A stretch of 64,000 nt of DNA from the NCBI RefSeq assembly GCF_022965805.1, contig NC_133108.1, forward strand, positions 40,246,051-40,310,050, in the 5' to 3' direction. This document shows positions 1 to 11,980 of the stretch, piece after piece. The notes under the pieces were generated by a model, which saw nothing but the letters and a program-made list of their open reading frames with translations, was not told the DNA's origin and searched no databases. The translations under genes were made by a program, and so were the position numbers. Each line of letters begins with the position of its first letter. Positions within the stretch are counted from its first letter, which is position 1. This DNA comes from Primulina eburnea (taxonomy: Eukaryota > Streptophyta > Magnoliopsida > Lamiales > Gesneriaceae).

Positions 1-342
1 ATGTTCATACCTTTGCCAGTCATATATACAAATAAATATATTATTTAAAGTAAATGCCATTTGCTGCATGAAAGGCAGAGTCCCACTATATGAACACATT
101 CCATTTCAATTTATAGATAAAAATATTGAAATAGGTAGCTATGAAGAAGTAAGAGTAAAGCTGAGTTGCCTTTGGTACTGGTGTTAGCTATTCAATACAC
201 ATGCATTCCACTTTCCACTGCAAAATATAATCCACTTTGGAACACAAATTTTACCTCGTCTGCAAGAAAAGAACACAACCCTTAATTCCAATTCCTTCTT
301 TTTCTCACCTCTTGATGATTATATTTCTGTTCTGTATTACTG
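1..342. other. 5' flank of the SMXL gene
   Basis: AT-rich sequence with no credible coding region. It is the distal promoter side of the gene starting at 561. I see no transposon ends in it. Confidence 0.5.
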
Positions 343-350
343 TATAAATA
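343..350 (+). promoter_or_regulatory. Probable TATA box of the SMXL gene
   Basis: TATAAATA lies 211-218 bp before the ATG at 561. With transcription starting about 30 bp downstream, this leaves a 5' leader of roughly 180 nt, a normal plant length. The position is inferred from sequence only. Confidence 0.5.
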
Positions 351-560
351 TTAATCTGCTCGGAAGTTTGTCTCTGTACTAGGTTTCTGTGATCTTCTGA
401 TCTTGATTTGAGTACTAGTTTTGTGTTATATTTGCTCTAGTTATGTTGTCAAGATTTTGCGCGCTTAGCTTTTAGTCCTTGTCAGATTCCTTTTTGTTGC
501 TGTTATTGTTGAAAAATCGATCAAGATTTTAGCCAAGAATAGTAAAATTCCCAGACAAGA

Positions 561-3558
561 ATGAGAGCTGGGAACTGTGCGGTGCAGCAAGCGCTAACTG
601 CTGAGGCAGCAGGCATAGTGAAACAGGCTGTGACGCTTGCTAAGCGGTGTGGCCACGCACAGGTGACGCCTCTACATGTGGCTAACACCATGCTGGCGGC
701 TTCGAGTGGATTGCTTCGAGTTGCTTGCTTACAGTCCCACTCGCACCCTTTGCAGTGCAAAGCCCTTGAGCTTTGCTTTAACGTGGCGCTTAATCGGTTA
801 CCAGCTTCTTCATCGAGCCCCGTATTAGGCGGCCATCATCATTCGCATTACCCCTTGATTTCTAATGCCCTTGTGGCGGCTTTCAAGAGGGCACAAGCCC
901 ACCAGCGCCGTGGATCCATTGAAAATCAGCAGCAGCCTGTCTTAACAGTGAAAATCGAGCTCGAGCAGCTGATTATCTCTATCTTGGATGATCCAAGTGT
1001 TAGTAGAGTGATGAGGGAAGCTGGTTTTTCGAGTACTCAAGTGAAAACCAATGTCGAAAAATCTGTTTCTTTGGAGTTTCGGTCTCAAAACTCATCTTCT
1101 ACATCCCCTCGTTCAACCATTAATAAGTCGAAAGGAAATACCCTTTTAACCCTTCATTCTGCATCTCCTTTGGCAAGCCAAGATGAAGAAAGAACATCAG
1201 AATCAATCCGAAACGAAGACTTGAATATGATAATCGAGACACTACTATCGAACAAAAAGAGAGAGAGTTTTGTCATAGTTGGAGAGTCTATTTCTAACAT
1301 AGAAAATACAGTTAAAGTGCTGATGCATAAGGTTGATAAAGGTGAACTTCCTGAGGCCCTGAGAGAAGCAAAATTCATAACTCTCCCACCATTTTACTCT
1401 TTCTGTAATCTTCAAAGAAAAGAAGTTGAGCAGAAAATGGGAGAATTAACTTGTCTTTTGAAGAGTCGTGCTACAAAGGGAGTTGTTTTATACCTAGGAG
1501 ACCTTAAGTGGATCAGTGATTATAGGGTCAACTTGGAGCAACAAAGCAGCTACTACTGCTCTTTGGAGCACATGATAATGGAGCTTGGGAGATTAGTTAG
1601 CGGAATTGGAGAAATAAATGGAAGGTTTTGGTTAATGGGAATTGCTTCATTTCATACTTACATGAAGTGTAGAAATGGCTCGAATTCGCTAGAAGCTATT
1701 TGGGGTTTACATCCTGTTACAATTCCTGCCAACAGTTTAGGCTTGAGTCTACTTTCTGAGAGGTACCCAAATTTTTTTTTCTTAATTTTCATGTTTTCTA
1801 GCCAGATTCATTATTTTCATCATCAAATCAAAAAAATTGTTGACTAAAATTTTAAAGAACTATAACCATGCATATCTCTATTTGATATTCCTCGGGTTTA
1901 CTGAATATTGGTTGTTTGTGTTCAATCAGGGATGAACAAATTGAAGTTGGACATGGCAGAGGTAAAAGTGGATCCTGTAAACTTCTGATCATAAATGGAG
2001 AAGAAAATATGTGTTTTAACCCAGATTATACAACAAATTTCGAAGCCGAAACTGGGAAGGTGCAATCCGATGTTCCCGCGTTATCAAGCCTACCTCCTTG
2101 GCTTAAGAATGAAGGCAAAAGACTTGGTAGCAATGATCAGGTAATAATCTTATATAACTTACCATAACTTTTCAACTAATAAAATCTTTGGTGCATCTTT
2201 TTAGCCGGATATAATCTTTCACTTTTCCTGTAGTTTTACCATATCTCAATAGTTTTTGCGAAACTAGAATATTTTTATTTTTTTTTTTTAAAGTTTGCGA
2301 AACTAGAATTAGTCAGATTGTCTGTAATAGTTTTTGTCCACATATCCAAACTTTTTAAGTAAAGTCTCTTATTTAGGAACAAATGCTACTTTAATTTTTT
2401 TCATCATTCCATCTCTAATAAACTGATGTGTTTGCCTTTTTTTACCTTGCTTCTGATGATTTTCAGAAAGGTGATTCAAGTAGAGAATTTTACGAGAAAT
2501 GGAACTCATTTGACGGTTCATCACAAAAACATCCTAAATCACCCGAAAGAACCTTAACTATCTTCTCTTCATCGTTTTCTTCACCTACTTCTTGCTTTTC
2601 ATTTGATCAACAGAACCCTAAATCGCATCAAGTCAAAAGCCAAATTTTCCCGATGTTGCCTGAGCATAGCCCTTCGAATCCTAAACACATATCGGAGCCT
2701 GGAGAGTTGAGATATATGTTTTCATCAATTCCTAGTTCAACCCTTAACTCAGCTTCCTCTAGTGACACCATAGATATGCAGTACGAGCAAAAGTTCAAAG
2801 AATTCAGTTCTGAAAACTTGAATATCATATGCAATGCACTGGAGGAAAAGGTTCCATGGCAGATAGAAATCATTCCTGAAATCGTTGGAACTGTTCTGCA
2901 ATGCAGGTCTGGAATGTTAAGAAGAAAAGACAGCCTAAGAAACAGTAAAACGGACGTTAAAGAAGAAACGTGGCTGTTCTTCCTAGGCCATGATTCAGCG
3001 GCAAAAGAGAAAATATCCAGAGAATTAGCGAGAATCGTGTTCGGATCTTATTCAAACTTTGTATCAATGGGGATCAGCGGCTTCATCACATTAACAATAA
3101 CAGATTCAACAGAGGCTGTTCGTGGAAACAAAAGAGGGAGAGACGAACAAAGTTGCATCAGCTACATCGAAAGATTCGCTCAAGCTGTGTCAGCAAATCC
3201 ACACCGTGTTTTCTTGATCGAAGATTTGGAGGAAGCGGATTACTGCTCGCAAATGGCCGTGAAAAGGGCTATTGAAACTGGAAGAATAAGCGATGAAAAT
3301 TGTGAAGAAGTTGGTCTCTGTGACGCCATTGTTGTCTTGAGCTGCGACAAGTTCAGCTCTAGGTCAAGAGTTTGTTCTCCTTCAAAGCAGAAAATGGAAG
3401 AGGATCATATTAGTCGCAGTGTCTCATTGGATTTGAATATTTCATTTGAAGATTTTGATGAAGATGGTGATGATCAGTTGATTGATGAGTTAGGGATTCT
3501 TAAAAGTGTTGATAGGCGAGTAGTGTTCAAGATACAGGAAAACTATGAAGATCAATGA
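561..3558 (+). CDS. SMXL4: SMAX1-LIKE protein (SMXL4/5 type), Clp-N repressor
   Basis: Exons 561-1762, 1930-2140 and 2467-3558 join in frame (GT-AG introns, phases 2 and 0) to 834 codons. The first ~165 residues match the double Clp-N domain of the family, starting MRAGNCAVQQALTAEAAGIV. Residues 792-796 are LDLNI, an EAR motif expected to recruit TOPLESS-type co-repressors. The C-terminal half is the degenerate ClpB-like ATPase region (FVIVGES, FLGHDSAAKEKI). I see no RGKT degron motif, which the strigolactone/karrikin-degraded members SMXL6-8 and SMAX1 carry; family knowledge says SMXL3/4/5 lack it and act in phloem formation. That points to SMXL4/5. The protein is somewhat shorter than I expect for the family. 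The paralog assignment (4 versus 5 or 3) is less sure than the family. Confidence 0.9.
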
Positions 3559-3807
3559 ACTTTAGCCCTTGAATTTTCTATATATCATCTCATACAATTT
3601 TATATATACCTATAGTTATTGGCAACTTTTTTCGGGTATATGTTAATATGATGATATTTGAAGTTCCCTGAAGCAAAACAAAAATAAATTTATATAGAAT
3701 TAATTAGGTCTCTGTATATGTTTTCCATAAGTCTATTTAGTATTTATCCAGGGTATTAAGTCTAATTTATCTAGGGAATTATACTATAGAATTTAACACA
3801 AAAAACT
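3559..3807. other. 3' flank of SMXL gene
   Basis: AT-rich 3' UTR and spacer. No further coding signal is seen. Confidence 0.4.
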
Positions 3808-3952
3808 CATATGAGATTATCTCACAGATCAATTTTGTGATACGAGTCTCTAACTCGATCAGACTCGTGAAAAAATATTATTTTCATTGTAGGTATGGAT
3901 CGAATTGACTCGTCTCATGAAATAATATTCGTGAGACTGTATCATAGAAGAT
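3808..3952 (+). repeat. Divergent copy of the ~180-bp palindrome-ended repeat
   Basis: It shows the same order of blocks as the better copies (GAGATTATCTCACAG, then GTGATACGAGTCTC, an ATTATTTTCATTGT core and GACTCGTCTCATG) but is strongly diverged and lacks clean ends. It may belong to an older subfamily. Confidence 0.45.
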
Positions 3953-4080
3953 GTACTCTGAATTTAACAGGGCTAGTAACTAATTTATATAGCAACCGAG
4001 ATGTGACATATATATATTTAGATATGCGGTGAAATTTAAAATGTTTGAATTATATCGTTATCACCACTTAAAATTTTTAG

Positions 4081-4256
4081 GCAAAAACTTGTGTGTGACG
4101 GTCTTACGGGTCGTATTTTGTGATACGGATCTCTTATTTGGTCATCCATGAAAAATTATTACTTTTGATGCTAACAGTATTACTTTTTATTCTGAATATC
4201 GGTAGAGTTGACTCGTCTCACAGAAAAATATTCGTAAAACCATCTTACAAGAGACT
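4081..4256 (+). repeat. Copy of the ~180-bp palindrome-ended repeat
   Basis: It starts GCAAAAACTTGTGTG, followed by GACGGTCTTACGGGTCG, GATACGGATCTCTTATTTGG, an internal ATTACTTTT duplication and GTTGACTCGTCTCACAG. The 3' palindrome is eroded. Confidence 0.7.
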
Positions 4257-4514
4257 TAATCAAATTCTTAATGTGATAAGCACTTGATCTTAAAATAAAA
4301 TTGCATCTCAGCAAGTCACCAGTGGATTCCCATAATTATGATGCAATTTTTAGGAATGTGACTCTTAAAAGACAAATATAAAATAAATTTTAGAGTAATA
4401 ACTTAAAAAATAAAATAAAAATCGTCCGTTTGAAACCCAAAGAAATGGAAGATTATCGGGACCTAAATGCTATATTGAATCGAATTTTTTTCCTTGAATA
4501 GAACTTCACATGTC

Positions 4515-4526
4515 ATATATATATAT

Positions 4527-4609
<83 letters not shown>
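4515..4609. repeat. (AT)n microsatellite
   Basis: About 95 bp of AT dinucleotides with one interruption near 4537. Confidence 0.95.
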
Positions 4610-4611
<2 letters not shown>

Positions 4612-5669
4612 GCTAGTGATCTTTAACTCTATTTTTTTTTTTTAAACAATGGGAATCCATAAAAGGGGTCTCTAGCTCGTCTGGAAGAAAGTAAATAAAA
4701 CGAAAATAAGTGAAATAAAAAGTGAATTAAAGGGGAAAATAAGTTGCTTTCTCTTTCAATTAGAAGTTTGTTTTTTCAAGGCCAAAAAGTGAAAGTTATT
4801 GTTGAATTACCTATGTAGGAAATATGTATGAACTTTGGTCAGATAAATTTTATAAAAGAGGCATTTGGATCGACGGATTTGAAGTTGGGATTTCAAATCC
4901 ATATTAATAAATTAAGAAAACTATAATTTTACTTATGTATTTGTTTTTTAGCGATTTCAATCTTTTATATTATTAAATTTCATGCATAATTCATTATCTT
5001 TGTTTTTTTTTTTTTGAAAAGAATTCATTATCTTTGTTGTTTATTTAAATTTTAGTCTTTTTTACATAGCGTTATATGGAGTTATATGGAGTGTCATGTT
5101 GACACTCATGATGAAAAATAACTAAAATATTCAAAAATTGACATTCTATTTTTATACAATTTTATAATGGATATTAAAAATTTAACTAGTTATTTTTTGA
5201 ATCATTGCAGTAAACTTCGTGTCTATCTCAATATGGAACCACTTCACATCTTTCTTTTAAATATTCAATCCAATTCAAATACAATCAAAATTCTTAACGA
5301 TAATGACATTTAACTAAACTGGGTAAGATCGTCTTACTTTAATCATAATTTCTGAACCACTCAGCATGGTAAATCAAATTAGTCTTATCACTGAACATAA
5401 AGTTAATCAATTGCATTTTTCTAATTATTCGATCTTGTTCCAATCTGCTCAACATAATTATTACATGTACAACAGTTCTTTTTTAAATTAGCACGTAATA
5501 ATTACATGATTTAATTAGGTTTTCATGAGCCAGTGAAATTGTTTAGGCTCATAAAATAATAATAATAAAAATTAATTAGTCACTTCTTCAAAGAAAAAAG
5601 AAAAGAAAAAGAAGAGTATTGGCGGATCACATAATGCAAATTTAACGAATGAAAATCCCATAATATATA
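4610..5669. other. AT-rich spacer, nothing recognised
   Basis: It holds homopolymer runs and short direct repeats, but no coding region, element ends or RNA gene that I can support. Confidence 0.5.
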
Positions 5670-5878
5670 GATTTAGATCCTTTACTGTGATGAAAACACA
5701 GCATTTAGTGCTGTGCATTTTTTACACGAGAGGATCACGTGATCATCTTGTGGGTATCACACCATATGAGGTAAATTTAAAAAATTGTCATATTAAACGA
5801 GATGATCATGTGATCATCTCGTGTAAAAAGTGCACAACACCAAGTGTTGTGTTTTCAACACAGTAGAGAATCCAAATC
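5670..5878. mobile_element. Foldback MITE, ~209 bp
   Basis: The two halves are long inverted repeats of each other. The left arm begins GATTTAGATCCTTTACTGTG and the reverse of the right end reads GATTTGGATTCTCTACTGTG. Both arms continue through AAAACACA, a TTTTTACACGAG block and GATCACGTGATC / GATCACATGATC. The short loop is AT-rich. The superfamily is unclear because the target duplication cannot be fixed inside the surrounding ATATAT. Confidence 0.75.
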
Positions 5879-7652
5879 CTATATGTCCGTTGTGGAAAGG
5901 AGAAACCGAGAAATAAGTACTTTTTTACTTTAGAATTAGGAGGGAAATAAATTAAAAACAATTGATTTATAAAAAAGAATAATTTATTTTTTGTAAAAAA
6001 AAACTTCCAAAATCGTCCCTAAGAAAATAACAAAAGAAAGCACTACTTTTTATGCTTCCGCGTTGTTATATGTTTTCCCAAAAGAATTACTTTTTTCCCT
6101 TTGATTTTCGAAACTCGACATTCTTATCTATAGCAAAAGCATAACAAAGCTGATAAAAAGAACAAGACTTCGAATTCAAATGAAAAACGGGTTTAAATTT
6201 AAATTTTTTTGAAAAAAAAAAAGAATATGTAGCGAGGGAAAACATGAATAAAGAATCTGTCTTTATTCTTTAAACCTTAAAAAAGATGAGCATTACTTTA
6301 GAATCTCCAAAAGATTACTACATTGGGACTTTAAATAACATGTAAGCATAAGTAGGGAATTTGTCAATTCTTAAATTTTGATATTTAATTTAATACAATT
6401 TTTTTTATTATATTATTCTCAAAATAACATCAATATAATATTGGGAAAAAAATACGATGGATGAACTACCAGAAATTTCCAGTGAAAAGAGATGCGCTAC
6501 TTCATCCAGCCAATTCTTTGTTTGTTAGTAAATTCGGTCGTCGCGACGCGTTTAGGGATGTCAATGGATCTAGTAAAACAGATATCCAACTCAAACTCAG
6601 CTTGTTTGAGATGGATATATATCTAACTAAGTGAGTATTACATCAGATATAAATAATAAATTAAACTCATGATATTCGTTGATGTTAAATTGTAATTTGA
6701 ATTACAAATCACCTCAAAACTAGAGGAAAAATTTAAATAAGGAAAAATTAAATATGAGTATGGGCTTTTAAATATTAATTCATTGTAGACTTTTATTTTT
6801 GTGTTGGTTAACTAAATTATTATCTTGTAGAATATTAGAAATGGGAATTTAACTATTATAACCTATCAAAGGATGAAAGAATAGTTCGATTTTTAAATAA
6901 TTAATATAATTGAAGACATTTGGAATCTAATTTTCCCTCAAAAGTAGGAAGGAAGATACTCCATGATTACTCTTTAAAATTTGCAACAAGTGTAGAAAGT
7001 GGACAGCCCTTTTAACACAAAGTTAATACTTTTTTTTTGGCAACTCGTGGATTATAATTAAAAAAAGACAACTTTAATCCAAACAACTTTTTGTACCTTT
7101 AAAAGCATTTGCCTTTTAAAAAACAAATTCCACAATTGTTGAGATTATAAATTTTTTTGGGTAATATATATAAGAAGTTGCATGGTGGGAACATATGACA
7201 TGATTCACACCTAATTTGCTTAATCTTTAATTAAACAATTGATTAAACACATGGGCGCCATTCTATCTTATTCTTTTTTCTTTATTTTTTTTTTTAATAA
7301 AACTTTATCTCATATTTTAGAATCACATAAAAGTACATGCACTTTCTCAATTTTAAACTTGACAGAGCTCTTGAAATCAGATTGTTTTAAAATATATTTA
7401 GGAATGTTAGGTATATTTTGTAACAAATAATCCATAACAAAAGCAATGAGATGTGAGACTGGGAAATTGATAGTATGCCTTTTAGATATATAAACTGAAA
7501 ATTGTAATTTTGGACATATATATTTGTTTCTTAGTGGTTTTGGTTATCTTTGTTACCAAATTTTTGTTTTAGTATTCCAATTTTAGCATTTTTCACACCG
7601 TAATATATGATAATATTTGACATTATATTGAGATGACGCTGATGTATATAGT
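5879..7652. other. AT-rich spacer, nothing recognised
   Basis: No coding region, structured RNA or complete repeat unit was recognised. Open frames here are short and of low complexity. Confidence 0.5.
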
Positions 7653-8672
7653 CAGAGGCGTATCTACAGTAAGGGCTGGGATGGACTCAAGCCCAGCCAA
7701 GTTTTGGTTTATATATATATATATATAGCCATAAGCCCATATATTACAAAATAAGGAAAAAAAAAAGTTAAAAAACTCTTTTCACAGTTTAGGCGTGGAA
7801 ATTGGAATTCCTCTCCAATTATCAACCTCCTTCGATCCTTGTCAGGTATCTCCTTGGAGTAAAAAAACTCTCTCACAGCCCCTTGTTCTTTTTTTCCCCC
7901 AATTTTCTCCTTCTTTCTTATACTCTTTTTACCCGTCACTTTTAAATTCTTGATACTTGTCAAGTATCTTTCTAATAATTTAATTAATCTTTTTTAAGCA
8001 TAATTCTTCTTGATTCTTGCTAGGTTTCGAGTTTAGATTATTTGTGATTGATTGGTTTATGTTTTTCTCAAGATTCTTGTTGTTTCTAGTGTTTTTGCAT
8101 ATGAGTTTGGTCTATTCTGGGTTCAAAATTAAAAACTTGTAATAAATTAATTGTATTCTTTTATGAAATCTTATCACCATGAATTATCAGTTTAGTGTTT
8201 TTGATGTTTGATTACTCAAAAGATAAACAAAATTATTTTTTTTTTCAATCTTTTAATTTAAATGAAGAGTATTCTTTTAGGTGAAATAAAATTACGTTTA
8301 TAGGTTTTTTATTTATAGATGAATCAAAATGTAAAAAAGAAGCATTAATGATTATTTCATCCAAAAAGACAATGAGCAGTTATCAAAAACTTCAAATGAT
8401 CCTCTTCCGTCAAGTTCAAAATCTATATTGAAAACCAAAAAACTCAAACTTACCCTCTTTTGGCGTAAGTTGTATTTTTTTTTTGTTATGCGTACTCTAT
8501 TATATGATTAAGATTTGAACTTTTGAAAAATATTTATCCAGATTTGATGATTATATTGCGAAAATCGTGGGTTGTACATAATTTTTATTTCATGTGAAAA
8601 ATATTGTATTGGTTTCTAGTTAATTTTTTTATTTTCTAGCCCCCATATTTTGAAATTCTGGCTACGCCCCTG
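7653..8672. mobile_element. Non-autonomous hAT element with 8-bp target duplication
   Basis: The ends are inverted: CAGAGGCGTATCTACAG on the left and, read from the right, CAGGGGCGTAGCCAGAA. The 8-bp direct repeat TATATAGT lies immediately outside both ends (7645-7652 and 8673-8680), as hAT elements make. No transposase frame is open. Around 8320-8460 there is a broken ATG-started stretch rich in Lys and Ser that resembles the N-terminus of TTF-type hAT transposases. This makes it a deletion derivative of an autonomous element; the transposase relic is an inference. Confidence 0.85.
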
Positions 8673-8779
8673 TATATAGTGTCACAAGAAAAAAAAATGA
8701 CTGAAATTATTAAATATTGAAATATACATGATCAAAACCAAAATTTATCGATAGAGAGAGCTAAAATCGTAAAAAGACA

Positions 8780-10017
8780 CACTACAACAAAAATGACTTT
8801 CCGCAGCGCGCATATGAGCTTTCCGCAGCGCGCATTGCACGCTACAAAGTTACAAGCTGTTAAAAGTTCAAAATTATCCGCGGCGTGCAGCGTACGCTGT
8901 TAAAACTATTATTAACGGCGTGCATATAGACGCTGTTAATACAACTTTCCGCAGCGTGCATGCGTACGCCGTTACTAGACATAAAAAAACAAAATATTAG
9001 CGACGGTTTTGGATAAAACCGTCTCCTATCAGCGACGGTTTATAAATTAAACACCGTCGCTAAAATAGCGACGGAATTTAAAAAAAAAAAGACGGTTAAA
9101 ATTTAGCGACGGTTATAAAAGCCGTCGCTAAATTTTGTGTAAATATAAAAAAAAATTACTTTATAATTTAATAAATTTTAACAAATAAAAATTAAAAAAT
9201 TAACCAAAAATTGAAACAAAAACTAAAATCGAAACTAAAATCATATAAGTATAGAAAAATTTTAAGTGTTGTTAAATAGTGTGGAGGAAATGAAACGGAG
9301 ATCGGATTAAATAGATAATTTGAGCTTTTTTGCGACGGTTATTAATTAAACCGTCACCGATTTCTCTCTATTAGCGACGGTTATCAGTTAACCGTCGCTG
9401 TACCGGTCGTTGATAACCCGTCGCTAAATGTGGCATTAAATCGTGTAAGGCGGCGACGGTTATAGATTAACCGTCGCTAATTGTGACCTTAAATTCCCTC
9501 ATTTTCGGCAGCCTGCTAATAATATGCATGCCGTGAATAATACTATTAACGACGTGCGATTAATGTACGCCGTTAATATCTGAACACGATTTTTTTTAAA
9601 AAAAATTATTTATTTTTAACAGCACACATAAACTTGCACGTCGTTAATAATTCTATTAACGGCGTTCGTTTATTGTGAGCTGTCTTTTATATAATTTATT
9701 AACAGCGCACAAAATTGCAAGCTGCAAATATTACTATTCGCAGCGTGCGTTTAATGCACGCCGTCCATAGTAATATCCGCAGCGTGCTTTTAATGCACGC
9801 TGTTAATAGTATCAAGTTACTATCCGCAGCTTGCTTTATATGCACGCCGTCGATAGTACTATCCGCAGCGTGCTTTTAAAGCACGCCGTTAATAGTATCA
9901 AGTGTAACACTATTAACGGCGCACAGGTCGGTGCACGCCGTGAAAAGTCGTATTCGCAGCGTGCTTTTAATGCACGCTGTTGATGACGTGCTGCGGAAAG
10001 TCATTTTTCTTGTAGTG
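8780..10017. mobile_element. Non-autonomous CACTA (En/Spm) element
   Basis: The left terminus is CACTACAACAAAAATGACTT and the right terminus, read inward, is CACTACAAGAAAAATGACTT. Both continue TCCGCAGC. The 3-bp direct repeat ACA flanks both ends (8777-8779, 10018-10020), as CACTA elements make. The 1238-bp interior has no transposase. It is filled with subterminal-type repeats: many GCAGCGTGC...GCACGCTGT pairs and, in the middle, AGCGACGGTT...AACCGTCGCT pairs, each able to fold into a small hairpin. Confidence 0.92.
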
Positions 10018-10190
10018 ACATATACAAAACCAAATTGCAATTTCCCCATATAAAGTTGATATGATTGATGATATCCTGTTGTGTACACCAATTACATTAC
10101 TCAGACAGTAATTTGTCGCGAAACAAGCTTATTGAGATTAGTTTAGTAATGGTTTTCTCATGCAAAAACAAAAAATTTAACAAAAAAAAC

Positions 10191-10191
10191 A

Positions 10192-10272
<81 letters not shown>

Positions 10273-10285
10273 TAATTAATTAATT
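10191..10285. repeat. (AAT)n then (TTAA) microsatellite
   Basis: About 80 bp of AAT trinucleotides, followed by a few TAAT units. Confidence 0.95.
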
Positions 10286-10540
10286 AGGAGTGAAAATACT
10301 AGTACTCACCTATTTGTGAGTCTCTCATGTTCCTACTTCCTAATAAAGATTGTGAATTAATCGTCTTCAACTTTATATCACAAAAATTAGTGCTTAATGA
10401 ATTTAGATGATCCCGTATATATGCACTTCAATCTACAATAAACAATAGAAAAATATCTAGTTTTTTTGTTTTTGCTTGCGAGATATATTGAGTATGTGGT
10501 GAGTAGTTTAATTTGAGAACCCGCCTGAAAAAAAATAGTA

Positions 10541-10710
10541 AGTCTCTTGTGAGACGGTCTCACGAATCTTTATCTGTGAGACGGGTCAACCCTACCGATA
10601 TTTAAAATAAAAAGTAATATTTTTAGCATAAAAAGTAGTACTTTTTCAATGAAGAGTTGCATTATTCACAAAATACGACCCCGTGAGACCGTCTAACACA
10701 AGTTTTTGTC
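10541..10710 (-). repeat. Copy of the ~180-bp palindrome-ended repeat
   Basis: In reverse orientation it runs from GTGAGACGGTCTCACGAATC through GAGACGGGTCAACCCTACC and an AGTAATATTTTTAGCAT core to ACACAAGTTTTTGTC. Both terminal blocks are recognisable. Confidence 0.8.
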
Positions 10711-11305
10711 TGAAGAAAAAAAGAATGTGAGTAAATCGCTTGGTAATTATAGGTATATTCTGATACGCTCTCATGGATCGACTCGATCCATATTTACAAT
10801 TAAAAGTAACTGTTTCATGATACTTTTTGTGTTACTAGTTATATTGAATGGTGTTTAAAAAAAACTAAAAAATTTGTGATATATTCTTCTAATAATAAAA
10901 AATATATAATATTAATAATTTAAAAAGACAATTTAGTCATTGTCTAATTCTATACAATTAATGAAGAGAGACCTCAATACTTGATTAATTTTGTCGAAGT
11001 ATTTTCTTTATTTCCAAAATTACCCATATCGTATATCACAACTAAATCAAAATTTGAGAAAAATGATATGTTAAATACATAATATTCATGTATATATTTG
11101 ACTGACAACATCGTTAGTATATCTAATAAACTAATGACTTTTAAATTTCATATTATATTATATTATATTATATTATATGAGAAATATTTATAATTTTTTT
11201 TTAAAAAAAAAACATAGTAGATGACGAAATGATAATTACTCTGTTTCTGAATAATAATTGTTCCTTTAAAAAAAATTTGATTTATTTAAAAAAAATTACT
11301 CCCTC
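10711..11305. other. AT-rich spacer, nothing recognised
   Basis: It contains a short ATATT pentamer array near 11150-11178 and poly-A/T runs, and no supported gene. Confidence 0.5.
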
Positions 11306-11842
11306 GTTCAGGGTAGGAATTGTGGTTCGGGATTCCCAGGGGGTGGTTTTGTTTGCGAAGGCCTCTTGTTTACCGGGACGATTCTCGGTCTTTCTATTTG
11401 AAGTGTGTGTTGTCAGGGCAAGTCTCATGCATGGAAGATGCTTGCTTTGGAGAGGGAACCAATGGATCGTGGAAACATATACCATAAACGTGGTTCATGC
11501 CATTGAAAACTTTGCTCCTTTGTCGATCGAAGCTCCTGTCGTAGCCGATAGCAGGCCCTATGTTCGCAAGTGCAAACTATCACAGTCCCAGACACATTTT
11601 CTTGCTCACCTTTCGAAGTGCACTAAATTATGGACCCCTTGAGAACTACAATTCAATGATCCGTTTTTCATGGGCTTTATTCAGGCCCTTGGTCTAGCAA
11701 ATTATCAAACTAAAAACTTCACCAGTTGAAATTTGGCTGCATTGGTTTTTGGGCTAGCTTACATCAATCTCACCTTACCTCCTGTCGGTCTTTATTGACC
11801 TACTGGTGTAATTGGTCTCTTTGTTAATAAATTTGAAAGCGC
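11306..11842 (+). pseudogene. 3' end of a LINE-like retroelement, RNase H-like domain relic
   Basis: The open stretch 11306-11642 reads VGIVVRDSQGVVLFAKAS, then WIVETYTINVVHAIEN and THFLAHLSK. This matches the order of the plant RVT_3 RNase H-like domain (GxVxRDxxGxV, then IVETDSxxVV, then xxAHxLA). The acidic residue expected in VETD is replaced (VETY) and the middle is scrambled, so it is not functional. The following ~200 bp end in AATTGGTCTCTTTGTTAATA, like the 3' tail of plant LINE genes. It is an isolated fragment; reverse transcriptase is absent. Confidence 0.65.
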
Positions 11843-11980
11843 GCATTAAATTTGAAGTTTTTTAAACGGCTGCATGTCACGTCACTCGCCACCTATACTC
11901 AAACTAGTCCGTTGCACACCACTACTATAGTACCATTCAACCACCCACCGGAGGGATAACTATATCCTCAGCTTACCGAA

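Noticed and set aside
8770..10020. CRISPR-like appearance of regularly repeated GCAGCGTGC words
   Set aside because: Spacers are not unique, units are irregular and inverted, and the block has CACTA ends in a plant genome.
9876..10091. 71-codon minus-strand frame
   Set aside because: Made of CACTA terminal and subterminal repeats.
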